Shown: in pieces, positions 1-5,000 of the stretch | Layout: each line of letters starts with the position of its first letter | How positions within the stretch are numbered: position 1 is the stretch's first letter | Origin: Myxococcales bacterium | Lineage (GTDB): Bacteria; Myxococcota; Polyangia; Fen-1088 | Assembly (NCBI GenBank): GCA_003153875.1 | Contig: PMBY01000331.1 | Location: 27,667-32,666, forward strand | Direction: 5' to 3' | Length of the DNA stretch: 5,000 nucleotides | The notes under the pieces: generated by a model | The model's input: the letters and a program-made list of their open reading frames with translations, nothing else | What the model was told of the DNA's origin: nothing | The model's database searches: none | Position numbers and translations under genes: made by a program

Positions 1-210
1 GAGCAAGCCGTGGGCGGTCCCTTGCGCCAGCACACCCGGGCCGAGCGCCTGCACGAGGGCACACTCTTCGTACGCGTGTCGAGTTCCGCGCTGGCCCACC
101 AGATCACCCTGCTCAAGCGGGAGATCCTGACGCGCATGCAGCCACTGGTCGATCCCGGGACGGTCACCGACCTGCGCACCCGCGTGGGTCCGCTGGATGC
201 GCGCTCGTGA
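1..210 (+). CDS. DUF721/DciA-like protein, C-terminal part (5' end outside window)
   Basis: The frame is open from the first base (E-Q-A-V-G-G-P-L...) and ends at TGA 208-210, giving 69 residues. The order of motifs fits the DUF721/DciA family: an 'AVGGPLRQHTRAERL' segment matching the family's 'vG..ia.hs.p..l', then 'GTLFVRVSSSALAHQI' matching the strand-helix 'g.L.V.v.ss.wa.eL', then 'LLKREILTRM', and a final 'VTDLRTRVGPL'. The GTG at 10-12 is a Val inside the conserved core, so the true start lies upstream of the window. DciA proteins bind and help load the replicative helicase DnaB in bacteria that lack DnaC/DnaI. That role is known for the family and is only inferred for this fragment. 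The gene is convergent with the PanE-like gene, 49 bases away. The visible part is intact. Confidence is limited by the short length and low conservation of the family. Confidence 0.72.
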   Translation, partial: EQAVGGPLRQHTRAERLHEGTLFVRVSSSALAHQITLLKREILTRMQPLVDPGTVTDLRTRVGPLDARS

Positions 211-259
211 GCCGGAGAAGGGCGAAAGTGACGACAATCTTCTTCGTTGGGAACCGTCC

Positions 260-1210
260 CTACGCGCGCATTCCGCAGTTCCGCGCGTCGAGAAACTTAA
301 GCTGCCGGTACAGCGTCTCGACTAGCGGCATGGCCGCGCCGGCTTGCTGGGCGGCGCGCACAGGGTTGCCGTAGATGGCCTCCACCTCCATGGGTCGGTG
401 GTCATCGAAATCGACCTTCAGGCTGGCCCGGTAGGGCTTCATAGCCACGGTCATGTCGAGCATCTTCCGCACGAAGCTGTCGTCGATCTGCCGGCCGCAG
501 GCGAGCGCCCCTGCCACCACCTCGTGCATGATGTCCTCGGCCAGGGCGCGCGTGTGCGGGTCGGCCATCAGCGCCTGTGTGTCCGTGTCCAGCACCACCG
601 ACAGACCGCTTATCGGCACGTTCCACACCAGCTTCTGCCAGCGCGCCAGCAGCAAATCATCCAGCAGGTCGACCTCGATGCCTGCAGCCACGAAGTCCTG
701 GCCGATGGCGCGCATGCAGTCGCTGACGCCGGCCTTGGAGCCGTCAGCCGAATATTGCGCAAGGCGAACTGCACCGTAGTCGGAATGGCAGATGTGGCCA
801 GGGCCGACCCTGTTGGAGCAGAGAAAACACAGACCCGCCACCACGGTATGGCCGGGCGCGGCCCGCGCCGCCTCCTCCTCGCCACCCAGCCCATTTTGCA
901 TCAGCAACACCACCCCGCCCTCGGCCAGCACCGGCGGCAGCAGCGACGACAACAAGTGATTGTTGGTGGCCTTCAGCGCGACGGCCACGACATCACAACG
1001 GGGCATGTCGCGCACATCTCGGTAGGCCTGCACCTGCGGCAGGACGAAGTCGCCGTCCTTTGAATCCACCACCAGCCCGTGCTGGCGCACATGCTCGAAA
1101 TCGCTATGCAGAAGGAAATGCACATCGCAACCGGCCCGACACAAACGCGCGCCGTAGAGCCCGCCCAGCGCGCCGGTGCCCAAGATTGCGTATCGCCTCG
1201 CGTGTGGCAT
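260..1210 (-). CDS. Putative 2-dehydropantoate 2-reductase (ketopantoate reductase, PanE/ApbA family)
   Basis: A 316-residue protein, close to the usual 290-320 for the family. Ketopantoate reductase reduces ketopantoate to pantoate with NADPH in cytosolic pantothenate/CoA synthesis. Residues 7-17 form the dinucleotide-binding strand and loop (YAILGTGALGG). By alignment from memory with E. coli PanE, the catalytic Lys/Asn set is K80 (in ALKATNN), N106 (in LLMQNGLGG), K193 and N197 (in QKLVWNVPIS), with S263 and E275 in the C-terminal helical domain (SLKVDF...MEVEAIYGN). E. coli N184 corresponds to S201 here, an unusual replacement. Start: ATG 1210 puts the Rossmann strand at residue 7, and a candidate promoter -10 lies just upstream. 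In-frame ATGs at 1267 (preceded by GGGAG) and 1300 would add 19 and 30 residues of no recognisable domain. Because PanE has many paralogues acting on other 2-keto acids, the substrate is uncertain and no symbol is given. Confidence 0.85.
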   Translation of the reverse strand: MPHARRYAILGTGALGGLYGARLCRAGCDVHFLLHSDFEHVRQHGLVVDSKDGDFVLPQVQAYRDVRDMPRCDVVAVALKATNNHLLSSLLPPVLAEGGVVLLMQNGLGGEEEAARAAPGHTVVAGLCFLCSNRVGPGHICHSDYGAVRLAQYSADGSKAGVSDCMRAIGQDFVAAGIEVDLLDDLLLARWQKLVWNVPISGLSVVLDTDTQALMADPHTRALAEDIMHEVVAGALACGRQIDDSFVRKMLDMTVAMKPYRASLKVDFDDHRPMEVEAIYGNPVRAAQQAGAAMPLVETLYRQLKFLDARNCGMRA

Positions 1211-1218
1211 GGCCCGCA

Positions 1219-1247
1219 AGTATAGAGGTCCCCTGCCCTGCTGTCGC
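1219..1247 (-). promoter_or_regulatory. Candidate sigma70-type promoter for the PanE-like gene
   Basis: On the minus strand a GCGACA box (1247-1242, 4 of 6 to TTGACA) is followed after 17 bases by TATACT (1224-1219, 5 of 6 to TATAAT). Transcription would begin near 1212, about two bases before the ATG at 1210, so the message would be leaderless or nearly so. This agrees with the lack of a good ribosome binding site in front of that ATG. It is a motif match only. Confidence 0.4.
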
Positions 1248-1312
1248 CGAACGTCGAGACACAACATGAAGCTCCCGCCAGAGCCGGGACGGGTTACCAT
1301 GTCGTCGTGTTC

Positions 1313-1345
1313 TCAAGGAGATCGATCAGGCCTTGAAGGCGATCT
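1313..1345. promoter_or_regulatory. Overlapping inverted repeats, candidate operator in the divergent control region
   Basis: Two perfect 6-base inverted repeats interlock here: TCAAGG (1313-1318) with CCTTGA (1331-1336), spacer 12, and AGATCG (1319-1324) with CGATCT (1340-1345), spacer 15. Two short palindromes, GATCGATC (1320-1327) and AGGCCT (1328-1333), sit inside. The right half overlaps the candidate -35 box of the aldo/keto reductase gene, which is where a repressor or activator could act. There is no T-tract, so it does not look like a terminator. No regulator gene is in the window, and the binding protein is unknown. Confidence 0.35.
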
Positions 1346-1360
1346 AGGCATCAATATAGA
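1333..1360 (+). promoter_or_regulatory. Candidate sigma70-type promoter for the aldo/keto reductase gene
   Basis: TTGAAG (1333-1338, 4 of 6 to TTGACA) and TATAGA (1355-1360, 4 of 6 to TATAAT) are 16 bases apart, in a locally AT-richer patch of otherwise GC-rich DNA. Transcription would start near 1367, leaving only about 10 bases before the ATG at 1378, just enough to carry the GAAGG ribosome binding site at 1368-1372. Confidence 0.35.
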
Positions 1361-1367
1361 ACCGAAC

Positions 1368-1372
1368 GAAGG
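1368..1372 (+). promoter_or_regulatory. Ribosome binding site of the aldo/keto reductase gene
   Basis: GAAGG lies five bases before the ATG at 1378. It supports this start, which also fits the family because the protein then begins directly with the expected first strand ([19 protein letters not shown]). Confidence 0.6.
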
Positions 1373-1377
1373 CTTCC

Positions 1378-2352
1378 ATGAAAACACGAACACTGGGTAC
1401 GCAAGGTCTGCAAGTGTCGGCGCTCGGCTTGGGCTGCATGGGTATGAGCGAGTTCTATGGTCCGCGCGATGATGCCGAGGCCATCGCGACCATCCATCGT
1501 GCCCTCGAGTTGGGCATCGATTTCTTCGACACCGCCGACATGTACGGCCCGTTCACCAACGAGCGTTTGGTCGGGCGCGCACTGGCGGGACGGCGCAAGC
1601 ACGTGGTCATTGCCACCAAGTTCGGCAACGTCCGCGGCCAGGACGGCGCATGGCTTGGCATCAGCGGGCGACCCGAATATGTGAAAAGGGCGTGCGACGA
1701 ATCGCTCATGCGCCTAGGCGTCGACCACATCGATCTCTACTACCAGCACCGTGTGGACAAGGACGTGCCCATTGAAGAAACCGTGGGTGCCATGGCTGAT
1801 TTGATCACCGCGGGCAAAGTGCTCTTTCTCGGTCTGTCCGAGGCCGCAGCCGCGACCATCCGGCGCGCGCACAAGGTCCATCCCATCACTGCGCTGCAAA
1901 CCGAGTTTTCGATCTTCGAGCGCCATGTGGAAAAGGAAATCCTGCCCACGCTGCGCGAACTCGGCATCGGGTTCGTGCCCTACAGTCCGCTCGGCCGAGG
2001 AATCCTGACTGGGGCCATTCGCAGGGTCGAGGACTTGGGGCCGGGCGACACCAGGGTCCAGCGCTTTCCTCGCTTTCAGGGCGACAACTTCGCGAAAAAC
2101 CTAGCTGTGGCAGACGTGGTCGCCAAGGTCGCGTCCGGCCGAGGCGTCAAGCCCGCCCAGGTCGCGCTGGCCTGGGTACTTGGGCAAGGCGAGGACGTGG
2201 CGCCCATCCCGGGCACCAAGCGACGCAAGTACCTCGAAGAGAACGCCGCCGCGGTTGCGGTGCAACTGTCGCCCGCCGACTTGCAGATTCTCGACCAGGC
2301 TGGCCAGGCGGTTGGCCAGCGCTACGCCGACATGCGCCCCATTGACGAGTAG
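1378..2352 (+). CDS. Aldo/keto reductase, NADPH-dependent (AKR13/YakC-like group)
   Basis: A 324-residue soluble TIM-barrel oxidoreductase, full length for the family, that would reduce aldehydes or ketones to alcohols with NADPH in the cytosol. The N-terminal beta-hairpin and first barrel strand ([19 protein letters not shown]) are followed by the catalytic tetrad D51 and Y56 (FFDTADMYG), K81 (IATKFG) and H124 (YYQHRVD), all present. Further family signatures are PIEETVGAM after the His, [18 protein letters not shown] (the strand and helix typical of the YakC-like group), YSPLGRG at 202-208 and the cofactor phosphate-binding segment [12 protein letters not shown], with GTKR at 279-282. These signatures place it with YakC-type reductases rather than with xylose reductase-type AKRs. 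Small departures from the common group sequence include FSIFERHVE where YSLWTRDVE is usual. The gene is divergent from the PanE-like gene across a 167-base spacer. The natural substrate cannot be read from sequence. Confidence 0.93.
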   Translation: MKTRTLGTQGLQVSALGLGCMGMSEFYGPRDDAEAIATIHRALELGIDFFDTADMYGPFTNERLVGRALAGRRKHVVIATKFGNVRGQDGAWLGISGRPEYVKRACDESLMRLGVDHIDLYYQHRVDKDVPIEETVGAMADLITAGKVLFLGLSEAAAATIRRAHKVHPITALQTEFSIFERHVEKEILPTLRELGIGFVPYSPLGRGILTGAIRRVEDLGPGDTRVQRFPRFQGDNFAKNLAVADVVAKVASGRGVKPAQVALAWVLGQGEDVAPIPGTKRRKYLEENAAAVAVQLSPADLQILDQAGQAVGQRYADMRPIDE

Positions 2353-2481
2353 AGAGGGGCAGCAGGCCATCGTCGCCACGGCCCAAGGCCTGGAGCGGCT
2401 GGAGCTTCTGTCTCCTTGGTCACGCAACGAATCCATGAAGCTCACAGGACGGTTGCGCCCTTGTTGCGGCAGACAGCCAAA

Positions 2482-2485
2482 AAGG
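2482..2485 (+). promoter_or_regulatory. Weak ribosome binding site of the GH26 lipoprotein gene
   Basis: AAGG, at the end of an AAAAAGG run, lies seven bases before the ATG at 2493. This supports that start, which in turn gives a complete short signal peptide with Lys at position 5. Confidence 0.5.
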
Positions 2486-2492
2486 CCGCACC

Positions 2493-2555
2493 ATGACGAA
2501 TAGCAAGTTCCTACTGGGCATTATGGTCCTAGCCGGCGCCATCGGCGGCGCTTGC
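2493..2555 (+). other. Lipoprotein signal peptide and lipidated Cys (residues 1-21)
   Basis: The segment has Lys at position 5, a hydrophobic stretch FLLGIMVLAGAI, then G-G-A before C21. The -1 Ala and -2 Gly fit signal peptidase II processing, but the -3 residue is Gly rather than the usual Leu or Val, so the lipobox is imperfect. The alternative is an ordinary signal peptidase I site in the same region. S22 follows the Cys, and there is no Asp at +2 that would suggest retention in the inner membrane. Confidence 0.65.
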
Positions 2556-4046
2556 TCTGACAACGGCGCTGGAACGCCGGGCAGCGGAGGGTCCGCAGGC
2601 GGTGGCCATGGGGGAGCAGGCGCGGGAGGCAACCCGGGAGTGGGGGGCCGCTCCGGCTTGGCTGGTGCCACGGGCGGCCAGTTGGGCAGCGCAGGCACCG
2701 TGGCCAACGGGGGCACTACCGGCGCCGAGACAGGCGCGGCTGGTGCGACCGGTTTGGGCGGAACCACCAGCGGAGGCTCAATCGGCTCTGGCGGGAGCTT
2801 GATCGCAGGCAGTGCGGCTGGGGGCACGACCACAGGGGCCACGACTGCGGCTCCGGGCGGCACGACGGCCAGCACCACGGCCACCGGTGGCGCCAAGGGC
2901 GGCACAACCGGGAGCACTAGCGGCGCAGCAGGTGGCACGACTGCGACTTTGGGCGGCACGACGGCCACTGGCGGTGCCAAAGGCGGCACGACCGGGAGCA
3001 GTGGCGGCGCAGCCGGCGGCACGACTGCAAACACCGGCGGCGCGACGGCCACCGGTGGCGCCAAGGGCGGCACGAGCGGGAGCAGTGGCGGCGCGATGGG
3101 CGGCACGACCGGAAGCACAGGCGGCGCAACCGGCGGCGCCGGCGGTCAGTCGACGGTCGGCTCGTGCAACGTGGAACCAGTCACGCCGAATGCCACTCCC
3201 CAGACGCGCAAGGTGCTGTGCTACCTGTACCAAATCTACGGCAACCACATCCTGTCGGCGCAGGAAGAGAACAACGACGACATCCAGCTCAACTACATCT
3301 TCCAGACGACAGGAAAGAAGCCGGCGATCCGCTCCTTTGACATGAACAACAGCAAGGCTCCCGGCCAATGCGTTGATCATTGGAACAACGGCGGCCTTTG
3401 CATGTTCGGCTACCACATGGGTATCGCGGGCAGCTACTCGACCAAGACCGACATCGAGCAAGTGCTCACCGAAGGCAGCAGCTACAACACGACCTTCAAG
3501 TCCAGATTGGACACGTATGCCGGCGCCTTCCAGCAGTTGGCAGCCGTCAATGGCGTCGGGATCGTCCGGCTCCTCCACGAGGCCGGCAAGAACTGCGCCT
3601 GGTTCTGGTGGGGCATGGGGACCGCAGACCAGTACGTCCGTCTGTACAAGTACGCGTTCAACTATCTGACGGTTACCAAGGGGCTCAAGAATACGATTTG
3701 GATGGTGCCCCTATGCGGCAGCGGCGTCGATTCTGCGTACAATCCTGGCAAGGGCTTCGCTGACTTGGGTGGATCGGACACCTACGCGGGGGCTGGCAAC
3801 TATGGCCCGCTCACTGACCAGTTCAACAAGACCGTCGCGGCCTTCCCCGGTCTGCCGATTGCGCTGCACGAGAACGGTCCGATTCCCGACCCGGATCAGA
3901 TGAAGGCCGCCGGTGCCAAGTGGCTTATGTTCAACACTTGGTGCGACCAGTTCCCCGAACCGCCATCGAATTCCGTAGATCATCTCAAGGCGGTGTACAC
4001 CCACGAGTACGTGATCACGCTCGACGAAATGCCCAACTTGAAATAG
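2493..4046 (+). CDS. Secreted lipoprotein with long Gly/Thr-rich linker and GH26 (beta-mannanase-like) domain
   Basis: A 517-residue exported protein. Residues 1-20 are a short signal peptide ending in a lipobox-like IGGA before C21. S22 at +2 would favour the outer membrane. Residues about 24-223 are a low-complexity Gly/Thr/Ala/Ser linker. Residues 225-517 resemble glycoside hydrolase family 26, whose members mostly cleave beta-1,4-mannans: the opening GNHILSAQEE and KKPAIRSFDM segments fit the first barrel strands, H362-E363 in VRLLHEAG followed by WFWWG (370-374) is the hallmark acid/base site, GGSDTYAG matches the conserved 'G.D.Y', and E460 in IALHENG matches the nucleophile, followed by AKWLMFNTW. 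Seven bases separate a weak AAGG from the ATG. A two-residue longer stretch lies between the acid/base Glu and WFWWG than I expect for GH26. The linker style suggests Myxococcota. Mannan is the most likely substrate, but other GH26 activities are possible. No carbohydrate-binding module is visible. Confidence 0.85.
   Translation: MTNSKFLLGIMVLAGAIGGACSDNGAGTPGSGGSAGGGHGGAGAGGNPGVGGRSGLAGATGGQLGSAGTVANGGTTGAETGAAGATGLGGTTSGGSIGSGGSLIAGSAAGGTTTGATTAAPGGTTASTTATGGAKGGTTGSTSGAAGGTTATLGGTTATGGAKGGTTGSSGGAAGGTTANTGGATATGGAKGGTSGSSGGAMGGTTGSTGGATGGAGGQSTVGSCNVEPVTPNATPQTRKVLCYLYQIYGNHILSAQEENNDDIQLNYIFQTTGKKPAIRSFDMNNSKAPGQCVDHWNNGGLCMFGYHMGIAGSYSTKTDIEQVLTEGSSYNTTFKSRLDTYAGAFQQLAAVNGVGIVRLLHEAGKNCAWFWWGMGTADQYVRLYKYAFNYLTVTKGLKNTIWMVPLCGSGVDSAYNPGKGFADLGGSDTYAGAGNYGPLTDQFNKTVAAFPGLPIALHENGPIPDPDQMKAAGAKWLMFNTWCDQFPEPPSNSVDHLKAVYTHEYVITLDEMPNLK
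2880..3131 (+). repeat. Tandem repeat, three 84-base units in the GH26 lipoprotein linker
   Basis: Three in-frame units start at 2880, 2964 and 3048. Each encodes 28 residues beginning ATGGAKGG and continuing with TTGS.., GGAAGGTTA and GGTT-like blocks. The DNA is highly similar between units, with mostly third-position changes (for example GGTGGCGCCAAG against GGCGGTGCCAAA). A degenerate partial copy precedes the array at about 2840-2870 (ACGACTGCGGCTCCGGGC against ACGACTGCGACTTTGGGC), separated by an extra nine bases, AGCACCACG. The unit length is a multiple of three, so gain or loss of units would keep the frame. Confidence 0.85.
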
Positions 4047-4050
4047 GAGG

Positions 4051-4875
4051 CTAGCCCAAGGCCGCGCGCAGGTCGCGAACAAATACCTCCAGGGCTGGCA
4101 CCGGATCGCGACCCTCGCTCACGGCCCGCTCGATCACGCGGACTGCGGCGCTGCCGACCACCACTCCGTCGGCAAAGCTGGCCACGGCGCGCGCGTCTGC
4201 CGGCGTGGCGATTCCGAATCCCACGGCCACGGGCAGCCGGTCGCCCGACAGCTCGCGCACCTGTCGCACGCCCGCGGCCGTTTCAGCCAGGTTGGGCAGT
4301 TGACTGCCTGTGATGCCGGTCAGCGAGACGTAGTAGAAAAATCCGCCGGCCACGGCGGCGGCTGCCCTGACCCGCGCCGGTGTCGATGTGGGTGCGATGA
4401 GAGGCACCAAGTCCAGGCCTTGCTGGGCAAGGGCCTGGGCCAGCTCGGGATCTTCATCGGCAGGCCAATCCACGCACAAAGCTCCGTCGGCGCCAGCCTG
4501 CTTGGCTTGGGCAGCAAACTTCGCGGTGCCGCGCACGAAGATCGGATTGGCGTAGCCAAAGAGCACGACCGGAACTTCCGGGTTGTCAGCGCGCACGGCC
4601 CGGCACAAATCAAGGGCCTTGGCCATGCCCCCGCCCGCGGCGAGCGCCCGGCGCATGGCCGCCTGAATGGCCGGCCCGTCAGCCGAAGGGTCGCTCCAGG
4701 GCACGCCCAGTTCAAGCACATCGGCCCCAGCTCGCGCAGCGGCCAGCAGAAGACGGCGACTGGTCTCGAAATCGGGGTCGCAGCCGGTCAGGTAGAGCAC
4801 CAGCGCCTTGCGGCCCTGCGAGCGAGCCTTGGCAAACGCGGCGGCTATGCGCGAGGTGGACGGCGCAGTTGTCAT
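4051..4875 (-). CDS. trpA: Tryptophan synthase alpha subunit
   Basis: A 274-residue protein, close to the roughly 268 of E. coli TrpA. It cleaves indole-3-glycerol phosphate to indole and glyceraldehyde-3-phosphate, and the indole passes through a tunnel to TrpB in the alpha2-beta2 complex. The signatures run in order: GCDPDFETS near the N-terminus, LELGVPWSDPSADGP with catalytic E55 and D66, GYANPIF (106-112), the C-V-D-W-P segment at 133-137, FFYYVSLTGITG with Y180 at the position of E. coli Tyr175, and the phosphate-binding loops VGFGI (217-221) and VVVGSA (237-242). W60 and S64 stand where Phe and Leu are common, and W136 stands where a small aliphatic residue is usual; none is catalytic. 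The ATG overlaps the trpB stop in an ATGA, and a G-rich stretch at 4887-4883 may act as a weak ribosome binding site, so translational coupling is likely. Its stop is four bases from that of the convergent GH26 gene. Confidence 0.96.
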   Translation of the reverse strand: MTTAPSTSRIAAAFAKARSQGRKALVLYLTGCDPDFETSRRLLLAAARAGADVLELGVPWSDPSADGPAIQAAMRRALAAGGGMAKALDLCRAVRADNPEVPVVLFGYANPIFVRGTAKFAAQAKQAGADGALCVDWPADEDPELAQALAQQGLDLVPLIAPTSTPARVRAAAAVAGGFFYYVSLTGITGSQLPNLAETAAGVRQVRELSGDRLPVAVGFGIATPADARAVASFADGVVVGSAAVRVIERAVSEGRDPVPALEVFVRDLRAALG

Positions 4876-5000
4876 GACGACACCCCCGCGCCGAAGTGCT
4901 TGGCAATGGTGCCCATGTCCTTGTCGCCGCGGCCCGAGATGTTGATGATGACGCTCGCACCGTCGGAAAGTCGCTCGGCCACGCGAGGCAGTCCTGCCAC
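4872..5000 (-). CDS. trpB: Tryptophan synthase beta subunit, C-terminal end (5' part outside window)
   Basis: Reading the minus strand from the window edge gives 42 residues and a TGA at 4874-4872. They include VIINISGRGDKDMG followed by TIAKHFG. The SGRGDKD motif is a hallmark of TrpB near its C-terminus, and its Ser corresponds to the residue (Ser377 in Salmonella numbering) that contacts the pyridine nitrogen of PLP. TrpB condenses indole with serine to make tryptophan and forms a complex with the TrpA encoded directly downstream. The stop overlaps the trpA start by four bases (ATGA), which indicates a trpBA operon. The rest of the gene lies beyond base 5000, and the visible part is intact. 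Confidence 0.93.
   Translation of the reverse strand: MAGLPRVAERLSDGASVIINISGRGDKDMGTIAKHFGAGVSS

Noticed and set aside
211..259. Possible terminator between the DUF721 gene and the PanE-like gene (GAGAAG with CTTCTT)
   Set aside because: The stem is weak, includes a G-U pair and a long loop, and has no T-tract.
344..1063. Plus-strand open frame of 239 residues opposite the PanE-like gene
   Set aside because: It is His/Gln/Arg-rich with no domain and antisense to a clear Rossmann-fold protein with conserved catalytic residues.
2363..2392. Inverted repeat CAGGCC/GGCCTG downstream of the aldo/keto reductase stop, possible terminator
   Set aside because: The stem is only six pairs with an 18-base loop and no T-tract follows. 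In DNA this GC-rich such a dyad is expected by chance.
2390..2405. Direct repeat CTGGAGC (2390-2396 and 2399-2405) in the spacer before the lipoprotein gene
   Set aside because: A single 7-base repeat with no dyad or promoter context is too short to call a regulatory site.
2420..3118. Long minus-strand open frame rich in Pro, Val and Ala (232 residues, VPP/APP repeats)
   Set aside because: It is the reverse complement of the Gly/Thr/Ala codons of the lipoprotein linker (GGC and GGT become GCC and ACC in one phase, with Pro and Val in this one). The GC-rich, stop-poor repeat makes every frame open. The plus frame has a signal peptide and a recognisable GH26 domain.
2880..3131. Regular repeats considered as a CRISPR array
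   Set aside because: The units are contiguous 84-base coding repeats without unique spacers and in frame with the lipoprotein.
2778..3578. Second minus-strand open frame of 266 residues across the linker and GH26 region
   Set aside because: It shows no recognisable domain and lies fully antisense to conserved GH26 coding sequence, so it is a composition shadow.

Overview
The window is GC-rich, gene-dense DNA that looks like an ordinary chromosomal segment of a myxobacterium or related deltaproteobacterial lineage. The main clue is a predicted lipoprotein whose Cys-anchored N-terminus is followed by about 200 residues of Gly/Thr/Ala-rich linker, a style common in Myxococcota secreted proteins. 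The assignment is an inference from composition and gene style, not from a marker gene. No mobile element, CRISPR array, rRNA or tRNA was found.

Layout. (1) 1-210 (+): the C-terminal end of a DUF721/DciA-like protein, cut by the left edge. (2) 260-1210 (-): a ketopantoate reductase (PanE/ApbA) family protein, convergent with (1). (3) 1211-1377: a divergent intergenic region with a candidate promoter in each direction and overlapping inverted repeats. (4) 1378-2352 (+): an aldo/keto reductase with an intact Asp-Tyr-Lys-His tetrad. (5) 2353-2492: a 140-base spacer with no convincing feature. (6) 2493-4046 (+): a putative outer-membrane lipoprotein with a long repeat-built linker (including three tandem 84-base units) and a C-terminal glycoside hydrolase family 26 (beta-mannanase-like) domain. 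(7) 4051-4875 (-): trpA, tryptophan synthase alpha. (8) 4872-5000 (-): the C-terminal end of trpB, overlapping trpA by 4 bases and cut by the right edge.

How the genes relate. trpB and trpA form a translationally coupled pair and encode the two subunits of one enzyme complex. The PanE-like protein and the aldo/keto reductase are divergent NAD(P)H-dependent oxidoreductases that may share a control region. The GH26 lipoprotein appears to be a free-standing cell-surface polysaccharide hydrolase next to housekeeping genes. I see no previously undescribed multi-gene system here. The items most worth a second look are the repeat-built linker of the GH26 lipoprotein, the divergent control region with nearly leaderless transcripts predicted on both sides, and a substitution at a conserved Asn in the PanE-like enzyme.
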